Both the position numbers and the translations under genes were made by a program. Positions 17,199-25,777 of a stretch of 64,000 bases of DNA are shown here, one piece after another. The notes below the pieces were generated by a model. It was not told the DNA's origin. It was given only the letters and a program-made list of their open reading frames with translations, and did not search any database. This DNA is from Microbulbifer sp. YPW16. GTDB lineage: Bacteria > Pseudomonadota > Gammaproteobacteria > Pseudomonadales > Cellvibrionaceae. Each line of letters opens with the position of its first letter. Position 1 is the stretch's first letter. The stretch lies in contig NZ_CP089928.1 in NCBI RefSeq assembly GCF_021290385.1, positions 2,278,501 through 2,342,500 on the forward strand, read 5' to 3'.

Positions 17199-17771
17199 TT
17201 ACTGCGGCCCGAAAAACCGATAGCTGAAGTTGAGGGTCAGTGAACGCAGGTGGCCCAGGTCAAACCCCGCCACCGTGCCAACGTCGTTGTACATGTACTC
17301 CACCGAGGTATCGAAATCCCGCGTCCAGCGGTAGCGATAACCCACACCGGTATGCCAGTAGTCGTCACTACCGTCTTCTTCCACCAGGATGGTAAGCCCG
17401 CGGCTGTCGATGGTGTCGACGTCGAATTCACCGTATGTCCAGCCGGCCATCCAGTACAGGCACTGCACATCACAGTCAAAACTGAAGTCGACCTTGAAAT
17501 TCAGGCCGTAGGTATCGGCGGAGACACCGCCATCGTCAAAATTGGAATAGCGCAGCTCTGTCTGCCACACCCCCACCGTGGGGGTAATGCCGATGCTGGC
17601 ATAGCCGAAACCATCCTGGTCCTTGTTCACCTGCAGCTCGCCCGCGCCAAGACCGACTGTGCCCACTACCTGGTATTCACCGGCACAGATACCGGCGATC
17701 GGGTTATTCCACTCCACTGCCAGGCTGGCCGTGGAAAACAGCAACGCAATCGCGAAAACAACCTTTCTCAT
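17199..17771 (-). CDS. Small outer-membrane beta-barrel protein
   Basis: 190 residues from ATG 17771, which has an AAGGAAGG site upstream; an in-frame ATG at 17795 is less well placed. A signal peptide (VVFAIALLFSTASLA) is followed by alternating amphipathic strands rich in Tyr, Trp, Gly and Asp, ending in LTLNFSYRFFGPQ. Four Cys residues are present in the mature part, two close together in DCDVQC. The pattern fits an OmpA-like or OmpW-like small barrel of unknown ligand. It is convergent with the DUF58 gene. Confidence 0.72.
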   Translation of the reverse strand: MRKVVFAIALLFSTASLAVEWNNPIAGICAGEYQVVGTVGLGAGELQVNKDQDGFGYASIGITPTVGVWQTELRYSNFDDGGVSADTYGLNFKVDFSFDCDVQCLYWMAGWTYGEFDVDTIDSRGLTILVEEDGSDDYWHTGVGYRYRWTRDFDTSVEYMYNDVGTVAGFDLGHLRSLTLNFSYRFFGPQ

Positions 17772-17841
17772 TACATCCTTCCTTGGTACTGACAAGCTTC
17801 CTTGCTAATCACGTGGGTAATCACATGCTCCGGTAACTGGT

Positions 17842-18123
17842 TCAGGGCTGTGTCTTCGGTGATGACTGCTCGTGTGCCACATCGATGATGGCCCAGATGC
17901 CGCCACTGAAAGCCGGGTTGCCGCGCAGCTTTTCCAGCTCGCTGGGCGGTGGCGGGGCGCTACCCGCGGCACCCAGTTCCTCGACTCGCTGCAGGATGGT
18001 TTCGGCCATTTTCTGCAGGATGTCGTCGAGTGTTTCCGCGTGGCAGTGGCAGTGGGGCAGGTCCGGCGCAATGGCACCGAAGCCGGCATACTCGATATTG
18101 TGGATCACTACCGGATAGCGCAT
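17842..18123 (-). CDS. HicB-like protein without a HicA partner
   Basis: 93 residues. The N-terminus MRYPVVIHNIEYAGFGAIAPDLPHC fits the HicB-type partial RNase H fold, and the C-terminal part (RGNPAFSGGIWAIIDVA) resembles stand-alone HicB-like proteins known from pseudomonads. A canonical HicB carries a helix-turn-helix or ribbon-helix-helix after this fold; none is obvious here. Neither the 46 bases downstream nor the 118 bases upstream can hold a HicA toxin of about 60 residues. A toxin-antitoxin role is therefore doubtful; the protein may be a solitary regulator or ligand-binding protein. The run HCHCH near residue 24-28 could bind metal, which is speculation. Confidence 0.75.
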   Translation of the reverse strand: MRYPVVIHNIEYAGFGAIAPDLPHCHCHAETLDDILQKMAETILQRVEELGAAGSAPPPPSELEKLRGNPAFSGGIWAIIDVAHEQSSPKTQP

Positions 18124-18241
18124 CGGGCTGACTCTTTATGGCTTTAACTCACCAAGCGTAGACCCGATTGAAACTTTTGTGCTGCTTTGGCGCCACAGTC
18201 AAACCGGCCGGCAGGCCGCGGCGGGGGAACAGGAGGGGCCG

Positions 18242-18448
18242 TCAGCGGGGGATACGGCCGAGCAGGGCGCGGCGGGAAAAAATCATTTCCTTGTAAGTCT
18301 GCACCAGGGTGAGGTCCAGCTCCTCGCCATCCCCCCGGGCCGCTTCCATCTGGCGGTCCAGCCAGGCGATTTCCTCTTCCAACTGCTGGCGCAGGCGGCG
18401 GATCTCGGGTTCGGGGAGGTTGAAATAGTGGCTGTTTTGACTGGACAT
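18242..18448 (-). CDS. Small hypothetical coiled-coil protein
   Basis: 68 residues from ATG 18448. The protein opens MSSQNSHYFNLPEPEIRRL and continues as one long charged helix (LRQQLEEEIAWLDRQMEAA), then LDLTLVQTYKEMIFSRRALL. There is no signal peptide or membrane segment, so it is probably cytoplasmic. The extension to 18529 runs through an inverted repeat and lacks a good ribosome binding site. The family is not recognised with certainty. It lies between cysQ and the HicB-like gene on the same strand. Confidence 0.62.
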   Translation of the reverse strand: MSSQNSHYFNLPEPEIRRLRQQLEEEIAWLDRQMEAARGDGEELDLTLVQTYKEMIFSRRALLGRIPR

Positions 18449-18496
18449 GACTCCGGACACAATTCCTGTGCGGGCAGCGGACAGCCCGCAGGTGCT

Positions 18497-18535
18497 TTTA
18501 CGGTGCTGTACCGGCGGATGGCACAGCACCGTAAA
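18497..18535. repeat. Perfect 13-bp inverted repeat between cysQ and a small gene
   Basis: TTTACGGTGCTGT at 18497-18509 pairs with ACAGCACCGTAAA at 18523-18535 across a 13-base spacer. No T run follows on either strand, so it is not a canonical rho-independent terminator, although it sits 18 bases downstream of the cysQ stop and could stabilise or end that transcript. Confidence 0.75.
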
Positions 18536-18552
18536 GCTTAGTCCAGGGTCAC

Positions 18553-19404
18553 TCAGTCAGAGAGCAGGCGGCGCCAGTCGAAACTGTCATCGCCGATTAC
18601 GTAAAAAAACGGGTTGAGGAGGGAGTCCTTGCGGTTGTAGCGCAACAATTCGAACCGGTCATCCACCACCGTGCCCCCGGCAGCCTCCACCACTGCCTGG
18701 GCCGCGGCGGTATCCCACTCACAGGTGGGTGCCAGGCGCGGGTAGAGGTCGGCGGCGCCCTCGGCCACCAGGCACAGTTTCAGGGAACTGCCCATGTTCT
18801 TGAGACCGGTCTTGCCCAGCTCGCCCTCGATCCGCTCCAGCAACTTGTCCACAGCACCGGCGCCGTGACTGCGGCTGGCCACCAGCTCCACCGGCTGGCC
18901 CGCATCCAGGCGCTCGCGCACGGAACGCACACGGATCGGCTGCTCGCCGTCGGCAGTGCGCTTGAAGGCGACGCCTTTGCCTCCGGCGTCCCTGCAACCG
19001 GCGTAGGTGATGTTCAGTACCGGCACGTAAACCACCCCCAGCACCGGCTCGCCGTCCTCGATCAGGGCCACATTGACGGTGAATTCGCCGTTGCGGCGGA
19101 TAAATTCCTTGGTGCCGTCCAGCGGGTCGACGATCCAGTAACGCTGCCAGCTGCGGCGCTCGTCGAAGGAGGGCATTTCCTGCTCCTCGGACAGTACCGG
19201 TACGCCTTCCACCAGTCCGGCCAGTGCCGGCTCGAGGACCTTGTGAGCGGCCAGGTCCGCGGCGGTGACGGGGGAATCATCCGCCTTGGTGTCAATCTCC
19301 AGCTCGGCGCTGCTGTTATATACCTCGAGGATGGCCTCGCCCGCGCGCTCGCAGATTCCAATCACCTGCTCGAGCAGTTGTTTCTTGTCCAGCTCTGTAC
19401 CCAT
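18553..19404 (-). CDS. cysQ: 3'(2'),5'-bisphosphate nucleotidase CysQ
   Basis: 283 residues of the inositol monophosphatase superfamily. Metal ligands are visible: Glu73/Glu74 in LSEEQE, Asp93 and Asp96 in DPLDGTKEF, and a late Asp in CEWDTAAAQAVVEAAGG. The D-P-L-D-G-T-K-E-F wording is that of CysQ and not of SuhB. The enzyme removes a phosphate from 3'-phosphoadenosine 5'-phosphate made during sulfate assimilation, giving AMP. It is followed downstream by a 13-bp inverted repeat, and a cysteine synthase gene lies upstream on the same strand, both within sulfur metabolism. Confidence 0.93.
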   Translation of the reverse strand: MGTELDKKQLLEQVIGICERAGEAILEVYNSSAELEIDTKADDSPVTAADLAAHKVLEPALAGLVEGVPVLSEEQEMPSFDERRSWQRYWIVDPLDGTKEFIRRNGEFTVNVALIEDGEPVLGVVYVPVLNITYAGCRDAGGKGVAFKRTADGEQPIRVRSVRERLDAGQPVELVASRSHGAGAVDKLLERIEGELGKTGLKNMGSSLKLCLVAEGAADLYPRLAPTCEWDTAAAQAVVEAAGGTVVDDRFELLRYNRKDSLLNPFFYVIGDDSFDWRRLLSD

Positions 19405-19486
19405 AGGTCCCCCTTGTTAGCGATGGCGGCATTATACGCGGTTGCCGCCAGCGCTGATAACCCGGGGATCGCTGGCGCGGCCGCCG

Positions 19487-20404
19487 TCAGGCGGGGAACA
19501 GGTCATCAATGGAAAGATAGCGCTCGCCGGTGTCATAACTGAACACCAGCACCCGGCTGCCGGGGGCGAACTCCGCCTGCCGCTGCTTCACTGCGGCCAG
19601 GGTTGCACCGGAGGAGATGCCGACGAAAATGCCTTCCCGTGCTGCGCACTGGCGCGCCATCTCAAAGCTGTCCTCCTCGGAAACCTGGATGGTACCGTCG
19701 AGGGTTTCCCGGTTGAGGATTTCCGGCACGAATCCCGCACCAATACCCTGCAGGCGGTGGGGGCCCTTTTCGCCGCCGCTGATTACCGGTGACTTCTCCG
19801 GCTCCACGGCGAAGGTCTGCATCTTCGGGAAATGCTCCTTGAGCACCTCGGAACAGCCGGTGATATGCCCGCCGGTGCCCACCCCGGTGATCATGTAATC
19901 GAGCCCCTCGGGGAAATCGGCGAGGATCTCCCTGGCACTGGTGTCGCGGTGCACCTGCACATTGGCGGGATTGCGGAACTGCTGCGGCATCCAGCTGTTG
20001 GCATGCTGCTCCAGCAGCTCCTCGGCCTTCGCGATGGCACCGGGCATGCCGGTCTCTTTCGGCGTCAGCACCAGTTCTGCGCCCATGGCCTTCATGATGC
20101 GACGGCGTTCCAGCGACATCGACTCCGGCATCGTGAGGATCAACCGGTAGCCGCGCACGGCCGCCACCATGGCGAGGCCGATCCCGGTATTGCCGGAGGT
20201 GGGCTCGATGATCACGCCACCGGGCTTCAGCGCACCGCTGCGCTCGGCATCCTCGATCATCGCCAGGGCGATGCGGTCCTTGATGCTGCTGCCGGGATTG
20301 AAGCGCTCCACTTTCATCCACACTTCGATATCGTCGCGGAATAACCGGTTGAGCCGCACATGCGGGGTATCGCCGATTGTCTCGAGAATATTCTCAGCCT
20401 TCAT
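19487..20404 (-). CDS. cysK: Cysteine synthase (O-acetylserine sulfhydrylase), CysK type
   Basis: 305 residues, fold-type II PLP enzyme. Lys42 in NPGSSIKDR is the PLP lysine; PTSGNTG at about 68-74 and [10 protein letters not shown] bind substrate and phosphate. The sequence [10 protein letters not shown] near the end contains the PLP-contacting Ser. The enzyme makes cysteine from O-acetylserine and sulfide. The length and the GIGAGFVP block favour CysK over CysM, but the two are hard to separate by eye. The start is ATG 20404, divergent from the lysoplasmalogenase gene, with 133 bases between. Confidence 0.88.
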   Translation of the reverse strand: MKAENILETIGDTPHVRLNRLFRDDIEVWMKVERFNPGSSIKDRIALAMIEDAERSGALKPGGVIIEPTSGNTGIGLAMVAAVRGYRLILTMPESMSLERRRIMKAMGAELVLTPKETGMPGAIAKAEELLEQHANSWMPQQFRNPANVQVHRDTSAREILADFPEGLDYMITGVGTGGHITGCSEVLKEHFPKMQTFAVEPEKSPVISGGEKGPHRLQGIGAGFVPEILNRETLDGTIQVSEEDSFEMARQCAAREGIFVGISSGATLAAVKQRQAEFAPGSRVLVFSYDTGERYLSIDDLFPA

Positions 20405-20537
20405 CGATTACGCTCTCCCTTCCTGGATTTGCCTGTTGATTGATGTCCCGCCGGGCGTGACCTTGCCGGATAGCGGCGGTCGGCGTCATCATACGCCCCA
20501 CGGTAAACAAGAAAACACGAAAAGCCGGGACAATGCC

Positions 20538-21269
20538 ATGACCGCCACCACCGCTACAGCTGACTCCAGTGCCAGATCCGGGCACCACCGCCCTGTCGCC
20601 GACGGCGGCATTCCCATCGCCGCGTTCCTGGTTGGCGCCGCCGCCTACATGCTAGTGGACGCCTCCGGCTGGCAGGGTGCCGGCAGCGGGCTGCTGCTGC
20701 CGCTGGTGAAGGCCGCCCCCATCCTGTTGCTGCTGTGGCTTTCGAGCCGCTGGCTGCACGGCGCCACCCGGGTCCTGGCGGCCACCGCGCTGGGCTTTTC
20801 CGCCCTGGGGGACATCCTGCTGGCGCTCGACTTCCCGCAGCAGTTTGTCTTCGGCCTGGGCGCCTTCCTGCTGGCCCAGCTGACCTATGCCTGCCTGTTC
20901 CTGCGCCACGCCGATTTCCGTTCCTGGCGCTTCCTGTTGCGCGGCCTGCCGGTGCTGGCTGCCGCCTTCCTGCTGGCCCGGCTGCTGCTCCCGGCCGCAG
21001 GGTCCCTGGCCGGTCCGGTCACTGCCTACCTGCTGGCGATCCTCGCCATGGCCCTGGCCGCCGCGGCCCATCGCGGCAACTCGGCGCTGCTGTTCTGTGG
21101 CGCGGTGACGTTCATGGCATCCGACGCCCTGATCGGCCTCAACCGCTTCGTGGTCACCATCCCCATGGCCGGCACACTGATTATGGTCACCTATTACGCT
21201 GCCCAGCTGTCCCTGCTGGTGGGTATCCGGCGCGCCAGCCCGGGCGGGCGCGGCAATAATCGGGCATAA
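20538..21269 (+). CDS. Lysoplasmalogenase-like membrane protein (YhhN/TMEM86 family)
   Basis: 243 residues from ATG 20538; the longer frame upstream is antisense to cysK. Seven or eight hydrophobic segments cover nearly the whole protein. The conserved pattern ALGFSALGDILLALD (acidic G-D in a membrane helix) and FVFGLGAFLLAQLTYACLF, together with FMASDALIGLNRF near the C-terminus, match the YhhN family. Characterised members cleave the vinyl-ether bond of lysoplasmalogens; the bacterial physiological substrate is often unclear. Gene is followed by yrfG after 41 bases. Confidence 0.87.
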   Translation: MTATTATADSSARSGHHRPVADGGIPIAAFLVGAAAYMLVDASGWQGAGSGLLLPLVKAAPILLLLWLSSRWLHGATRVLAATALGFSALGDILLALDFPQQFVFGLGAFLLAQLTYACLFLRHADFRSWRFLLRGLPVLAAAFLLARLLLPAAGSLAGPVTAYLLAILAMALAAAAHRGNSALLFCGAVTFMASDALIGLNRFVVTIPMAGTLIMVTYYAAQLSLLVGIRRASPGGRGNNRA

Positions 21270-21310
21270 TAGGGGGACCATGCCTTCGATCAGAGAGGTT
21301 TACCGACCGC

Positions 21311-21964
21311 ATGCTGGACTGGCACGACGTCGACACGGTGATGCTGGACATGGACGGCACCCTGCTCGACCTGCACTACGACAACCACTTCTGGTTGACC
21401 CACCTGCCCCAGCGCTATGCGCAGACCCACGGATTGACCCTGCAGCAGGCCGAACAGCGGCTGGTCGGCCAGATTGACGCCCGTCGCGGCACCCTGGAGT
21501 GGTACTGCCTGAACTTCTGGTCGCGGGAACTGAATATGGATATCCCCGCGGTGCTCCGGGAAATCGAGGACCGCGTCGCCCTGCGCCCGCACACGCCTGC
21601 CTTCCTGGATGCGTTGCGACGCATGGAAAAGCATGTCCTGCTGGTCACCAACGCCCACCCGGACGGCCTGGTGCGCAAGCTGGAGATCACCGGTATCGAT
21701 CGCTGGATGGACGGCATCATTACCTCGCACGAGCTGAAGCACGCCAAGGAGAGCCCCTTTTTCTGGGAGGCCCTGTCGAAGCATATCGAGTTCGATCCCG
21801 ATCGCACCCTGTTCGTCGACGATAACGAGCAGGTGCTCACCGCCGCCCGGGATTTCGGTATTGGCCACCTGCTGTGCATCCGCCAGCCGGACAGCCGCGG
21901 CCCGCTCCGGGATATCACCGATTTCCCCGCCATTCACCATTTTGACGAGATTGTCCCGCTGTAA
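21311..21964 (+). CDS. yrfG: GMP/IMP nucleotidase YrfG (HAD superfamily)
   Basis: 217 residues. HAD motif I is MLDMDGTLLDL at about residues 11-21 (nucleophile Asp13 or so, acid Asp two later), motif II is LVTNAHP, motif III the Lys in HAKESPFFW, and motif IV FVDDNEQVL. The opening DWHDVDTVMLDMDGTLLDLHYDN agrees with YrfG, which dephosphorylates GMP and IMP. Cytoplasmic and Mg-dependent. It is followed by hslR after seven bases, an order also found in Enterobacteria. Confidence 0.92.
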   Translation: MLDWHDVDTVMLDMDGTLLDLHYDNHFWLTHLPQRYAQTHGLTLQQAEQRLVGQIDARRGTLEWYCLNFWSRELNMDIPAVLREIEDRVALRPHTPAFLDALRRMEKHVLLVTNAHPDGLVRKLEITGIDRWMDGIITSHELKHAKESPFFWEALSKHIEFDPDRTLFVDDNEQVLTAARDFGIGHLLCIRQPDSRGPLRDITDFPAIHHFDEIVPL

Positions 21965-21971
21965 TCCCCCC

Positions 21972-22349
21972 ATGGATAAAGTACGTATCGACAAGTGGCT
22001 CTGGGCCGCGCGCTTCTACAAGACCCGCAGCCTCGCCAAGCAGATGATCGAGGGCGGCAAGGTGCAGGTGGACGGCCAGCGCATCAAGGCCAGCAAGGAG
22101 ATCACCACCGGCGCCACCCTGACCCTGCGCCAGGGCTGGGACCAGCTGGAAGTGGAGGTGCTGGCGCTGTCGGACCAGCGGCGCGGCGCGGAGGTCGCCC
22201 GCGAGCTCTACCGCGAGACCGAGGCCAGCCAGGCCAGGCGGGAACGCGAGGCAGCGGAGCGCAAGGTCGCCAATACCGGTATTCGCAGCGAGCGCCCGAA
22301 CAAGAAGCAGCGCCGCCAGATTCACCGCTTCCTGCGCGAGCAGGACTGA
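21972..22349 (+). CDS. hslR: Ribosome-associated heat shock protein Hsp15
   Basis: 125 residues from ATG 21972. An S4 RNA-binding domain spans about residues 3-65 (VRIDKWLWAARFYKTRSLAKQMIEGGKVQVDGQ pattern), followed by a basic helical tail (QARREREAAERKVA, RPNKKQRRQIHRFL). Hsp15 binds free 50S subunits that carry nascent chains and helps recycle them after heat shock. Seven bases separate it from yrfG, so co-transcription is likely. Confidence 0.94.
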   Translation: MDKVRIDKWLWAARFYKTRSLAKQMIEGGKVQVDGQRIKASKEITTGATLTLRQGWDQLEVEVLALSDQRRGAEVARELYRETEASQARREREAAERKVANTGIRSERPNKKQRRQIHRFLREQD

Positions 22350-22518
22350 CCCCGGGCAACGAACAAAACGCCATTGCCCCCACAGGTGGCGACCAATGCC
22401 GGACACCGCTGTCCAATAATTCCGGCCTGCTGGCCGACACCGGGCCGGGCCGGGCGCCCGGGCAACTACTGCTAAACTGGCCCCACAACCGGCCCCCACA
22501 CCGACGGGACACAGATCC

Positions 22519-24036
22519 ATGCTGACAAGAATCCTTTCACTCGCCGCCATCCTCCTGCTGCTCTGCCAGCCGGCGCTCGCCGATAACCGTGAGCACGAGC
22601 AACTCAAGCGGTCGATCATCAAGATCTACACCACCGCCGCGGCACCGGACTACTTCAATCCCTGGTCGCTGCTCAATCCCAAGCAATTGTCCGGTTCCGG
22701 CGCGGTGATCGACGACGAGCGCATCCTCACCAATGCCCATGTGGTTGCCAATGGCAGCTTTATCCAGGTGCAGCGCCACGGCGACGCGCAGAAGTTCCGC
22801 GCCCACGTGGAGTTCGTTTCCCACGACGCGGACCTGGCCCTGCTGCGGGTCGAGGACGAGAGCTTCTTCGACACCACGCGGCCGCTCGACCTGGGCGAGC
22901 TGCCGGACCTGCAGGAGGAAGTGTCGGTGTACGGCTACCCGATCGGTGGTAAATCCCTTTCCATAACCCGCGGCGTCCTGTCCCGGATCGAACACCAGTT
23001 TTACGCCCACGCCGGCAGCTACCTGATGGCGGGCCAGATCGATGCAGCCATCAATCCGGGTAACAGCGGCGGCCCGGTGATTTCCGGCGGGCGCATTGTC
23101 GGTGTCGCCATGCAGACCAACCACAGCAAGGGCGCTGAAAACCTGGGTTACTTCGTACCACCGAGCGTGATCGAACATGTCCTCGAGGATGCCGAAGACG
23201 GCGTGCACCAGGGCTTCCCCGAGCTGGGCGCGGTCACCCAGAGCATGGAAAGCCCGGCCATGAAACAGGCCGCGGGCCTGGCCGACGGCCAGGAGGGCGC
23301 CCTGGTGGTGAAGGTATTCAGCGACTCCCCCGCGGCGGATGTACTGCAGACCGGGGACGTACTGCTGGAGGTGGACGGCTACGAGGTGGCCGCCGATCGA
23401 ACCGTGGAATGGCGCGAAAACCAGCGCACCAACTACCACTACGCCGCCGATCTCTACCACGTGGGTGACCGCCTGCCGGTCAAGTTCGCCCGCGCAGGCG
23501 AGGTCATGGAAGCCGAAATCGAGCTGGCCGCCCCGTCGCCGTCGCGTTCCCTGGTCCTGAGCGAGAAGTTTGACCAGCGCCCGCGCTACTACATCTATGG
23601 CGGCGTGGTGTTCGTGCCGCTGAACATGAACCTGATCAAGCGCTGGGGCAATAACTGGCACTCCAAGGCACCCATCGAATACCTCTATGCCCGCAACCAG
23701 TGGAGCGAACAGGGGCGACGCGAACTGGTGGTGGCGCTGAAGGTACTGCCCGCCGGGGTCAACCTGGGCTACCACGACTGGAAGAACTGGATTATCGATT
23801 CAGTGAATGGCCATCGCGTAGCGGATTTCGATGAGTTCGCCCAGTTCATGGAGGGCAACGAGCAGCAGTTCGTCGAATTGCGCGATGAATCCGGCTACCG
23901 CATGGTGCTGGATGCGGCAGCCGCCCGCGAACAGGAACCACTGATCCTGCAGACCTACCATATCCCCCATCGCCACTCCCCGGGCCTTTTCAGTACACTG
24001 GCAGACAACGAGGACAAGCCCAGGGAAACACCGTGA
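22519..24036 (+). CDS. Periplasmic trypsin-like serine protease with PDZ domain
   Basis: 505 residues. Signal peptide at 1-21 (ILLLLCQPALA). The protease domain carries a complete triad: His74 in TNAHVV, Asp105 in DADLALL and Ser183 in NPGNSGGP. A PDZ domain follows at about 255-345 (AADVLQTGDVLLEVDGYEV). The last 160 residues form a further domain typical of the larger Deg-like proteins of unknown specific role. The protein is likely a soluble periplasmic protease; no membrane anchor beyond the signal is seen. The stop overlaps the DUF4124 gene (24033-24036). Confidence 0.9.
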   Translation: MLTRILSLAAILLLLCQPALADNREHEQLKRSIIKIYTTAAAPDYFNPWSLLNPKQLSGSGAVIDDERILTNAHVVANGSFIQVQRHGDAQKFRAHVEFVSHDADLALLRVEDESFFDTTRPLDLGELPDLQEEVSVYGYPIGGKSLSITRGVLSRIEHQFYAHAGSYLMAGQIDAAINPGNSGGPVISGGRIVGVAMQTNHSKGAENLGYFVPPSVIEHVLEDAEDGVHQGFPELGAVTQSMESPAMKQAAGLADGQEGALVVKVFSDSPAADVLQTGDVLLEVDGYEVAADRTVEWRENQRTNYHYAADLYHVGDRLPVKFARAGEVMEAEIELAAPSPSRSLVLSEKFDQRPRYYIYGGVVFVPLNMNLIKRWGNNWHSKAPIEYLYARNQWSEQGRRELVVALKVLPAGVNLGYHDWKNWIIDSVNGHRVADFDEFAQFMEGNEQQFVELRDESGYRMVLDAAAAREQEPLILQTYHIPHRHSPGLFSTLADNEDKPRETP

Positions 24037-24482
24037 CCACAGCACCTCCCGGCCGGCTGGCAACAGCGCTGGCCGCCCTCCTACTGGCGTCCGCTGCCAG
24101 CGCGGACAAGCTCTACCGCTGGGTGGACGAACAGGGCAATGTTCATTTTGGCGACCGCCCGCCCGGGGAGGCCCGGGCGGAGGACCTGTCGGGGAAGCTG
24201 GCACCGGTCAACAGTGCCGATGCCACCAGCGCCCGCTCCCGCAACAGTAGCGGCGACGCCAGCCTGCAGCGCGACTACCAGGAAAACCAGCGGCGCCAGC
24301 GCCTCAAGCAGCAGCAGGAAAGCCGCCGGGCCTGCGCCCTGGCCCGCAATCGCCTGCGCATCCTGCAGGGACCGGTGGCCCTGGTGGACGGCAATGGCGA
24401 GGAAATCCGCATGAGTGAACGCGAGCGCCAGCGGCGGGCGAAGGAACTGGAGCGGGAAATCACACGGCTGTGCGGTCAGTAG
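24033..24482 (+). CDS. DUF4124 domain secreted protein
   Basis: 149 residues with GTG start at 24033 overlapping the protease stop. A signal peptide (ALAALLLASAASA) precedes the DUF4124 motif KLYRWVDEQGNVHFGDRPP at about residues 27-45. A Gln/Arg-rich helical segment follows (RDYQENQRRQRLKQQQ) and a C-terminal ERERQRRAKELEREI helix with two Cys residues. DUF4124 proteins are periplasmic and of unknown function. Coupling to the protease suggests a shared role in the envelope. Confidence 0.87.
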   Translation: MTTAPPGRLATALAALLLASAASADKLYRWVDEQGNVHFGDRPPGEARAEDLSGKLAPVNSADATSARSRNSSGDASLQRDYQENQRRQRLKQQQESRRACALARNRLRILQGPVALVDGNGEEIRMSERERQRRAKELEREITRLCGQ

Positions 24483-24601
24483 CAACACCACCCGGCCGGG
24501 CCTCGCGCCGTCCATGGCGCGTCCGGCAACTACCATTTATGGTAACGGGGCACTAAAATCCCGCGCCTTAAATCCCCGAGACTGCCCGAGGCCTTCGATT
24601 C

Positions 24602-25480
24602 ATGTCCGACCAGCTGGAACGCTTCATTTTCTCCCACCACGATATCCGCGGCCAGGTCGTCACCCTGACTGGCGCCTATCGCGAGGTTCTGGAAAATAAC
24701 CAACTGCCGGCCCCGGTGGCGCTGGTGCTGGGGGAGTTCCTTGCCGCGGCCTGCCTGCTGTCCACAACCCTCAAATTCGAGGGCCTGCTGAGCCTGCAGG
24801 CCCGTGGCGATGGTGACGTGCCGCTGCTGCTGGCAGAGTGCACCCACCACAGCGACCTGCGCGGCATCGCCAAGCTCGCCGACGGGGCACAGATCGAAGA
24901 GGGCGCCAGCCTGCGCCAGCTGGTGGGCAAGCGCGCCGCCCTGGCCATTACCGTGGAACCCGAGCAGGGCGAGCGCTACCAGGGCATAGTCCCGCTGGAA
25001 AAAGATACCCTGGCGGAGTGCCTGGAGGATTACTTCACCCAGTCCGAGCAGCTGGCCACCCGCTTCTGGATCGAGTCCAGCCCGGACACTGTCGGCGGCA
25101 TCATGCTGCAGGTACTGCCGGGCAATAACGCCGCCAGCGCGGCCGAGAACGAGGATGCCTGGGAAACCGCCCAGCACCTGGCGGAAACCGTGACCGCCGA
25201 CGAGCTCCACTCCCTTCCCCACGAACAGCTGCTCACCAGGCTGTTCCACCAGCTCACGCCCGCCGCCCTGGGCACCGCCAACATCCGCTTCCGCTGCAGC
25301 TGTTCGCGCGAGCGCAGTGCCCGGGCCCTGGTGGCCATGGGCCCCGAGGAGGTTTACCAGCTGCTGGAGGAGCAGGGTGGGGAGATCATCGCCGATTGCC
25401 AGTTCTGCAACGCCCGCTACCGATTCGATGGCGACGATATCGAGAGCCTGTTCAACGCGCCCCCGCATACGCTGCACTGA
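24602..25480 (+). CDS. hslO: Redox-regulated chaperone Hsp33
   Basis: 292 residues, the family length. The N-terminal core runs from DQLERFIFSHHDIRGQVV; the C-terminal zinc centre has C-x-C (RCSCSRERS, near 238-240) and C-x-x-C (DCQFCNARY, near 272-275). Oxidation of these four cysteines releases zinc and activates the holdase in oxidative stress. The gene is upstream of pckA on the same strand, as in many gammaproteobacteria, but 297 bases apart, so separate transcription is likely. Confidence 0.96.
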   Translation: MSDQLERFIFSHHDIRGQVVTLTGAYREVLENNQLPAPVALVLGEFLAAACLLSTTLKFEGLLSLQARGDGDVPLLLAECTHHSDLRGIAKLADGAQIEEGASLRQLVGKRAALAITVEPEQGERYQGIVPLEKDTLAECLEDYFTQSEQLATRFWIESSPDTVGGIMLQVLPGNNAASAAENEDAWETAQHLAETVTADELHSLPHEQLLTRLFHQLTPAALGTANIRFRCSCSRERSARALVAMGPEEVYQLLEEQGGEIIADCQFCNARYRFDGDDIESLFNAPPHTLH

Positions 25481-25777
25481 GGCCGCGGGTGCTCCCGCCG
25501 GCCACGGGGAGACACAACGGAAACCGGGCCCAAAACGGTGCAAACCATCGACCTTTATTCACGTGATCGATAGGCGCATTTATCGACATCATACAGGCGG
25601 ATAAAACAGCACAAAATTTTGCCAGACAACGCTGTCATTGGGTAAAAAATAGCCTTTTTTGCTATCCCGCCAAATTGAACTTTGCCATAATTCGCCACCC
25701 GAATATTACCGGCCGCGCTCCCTGTGGCGCGGTCGTACTATGTTTTACTCCATACAACTTTCACGGGTAATCGACGA
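25481..25777. other. Intergenic region between hslO and pckA
   Basis: 297 bases of lower GC than the flanking genes, with A/T-rich stretches around 25600-25700. It must hold the pckA promoter and leader, but no convincing -35/-10 pair, operator or terminator could be identified. A 6-bp CCGCGC/GCGCGG inverted repeat lies near 25713-25732. No small gene is evident. Confidence 0.5.

Noticed and set aside
17842..18123. A complete HicAB toxin-antitoxin pair
   Set aside because: Neither flank has room for hicA.
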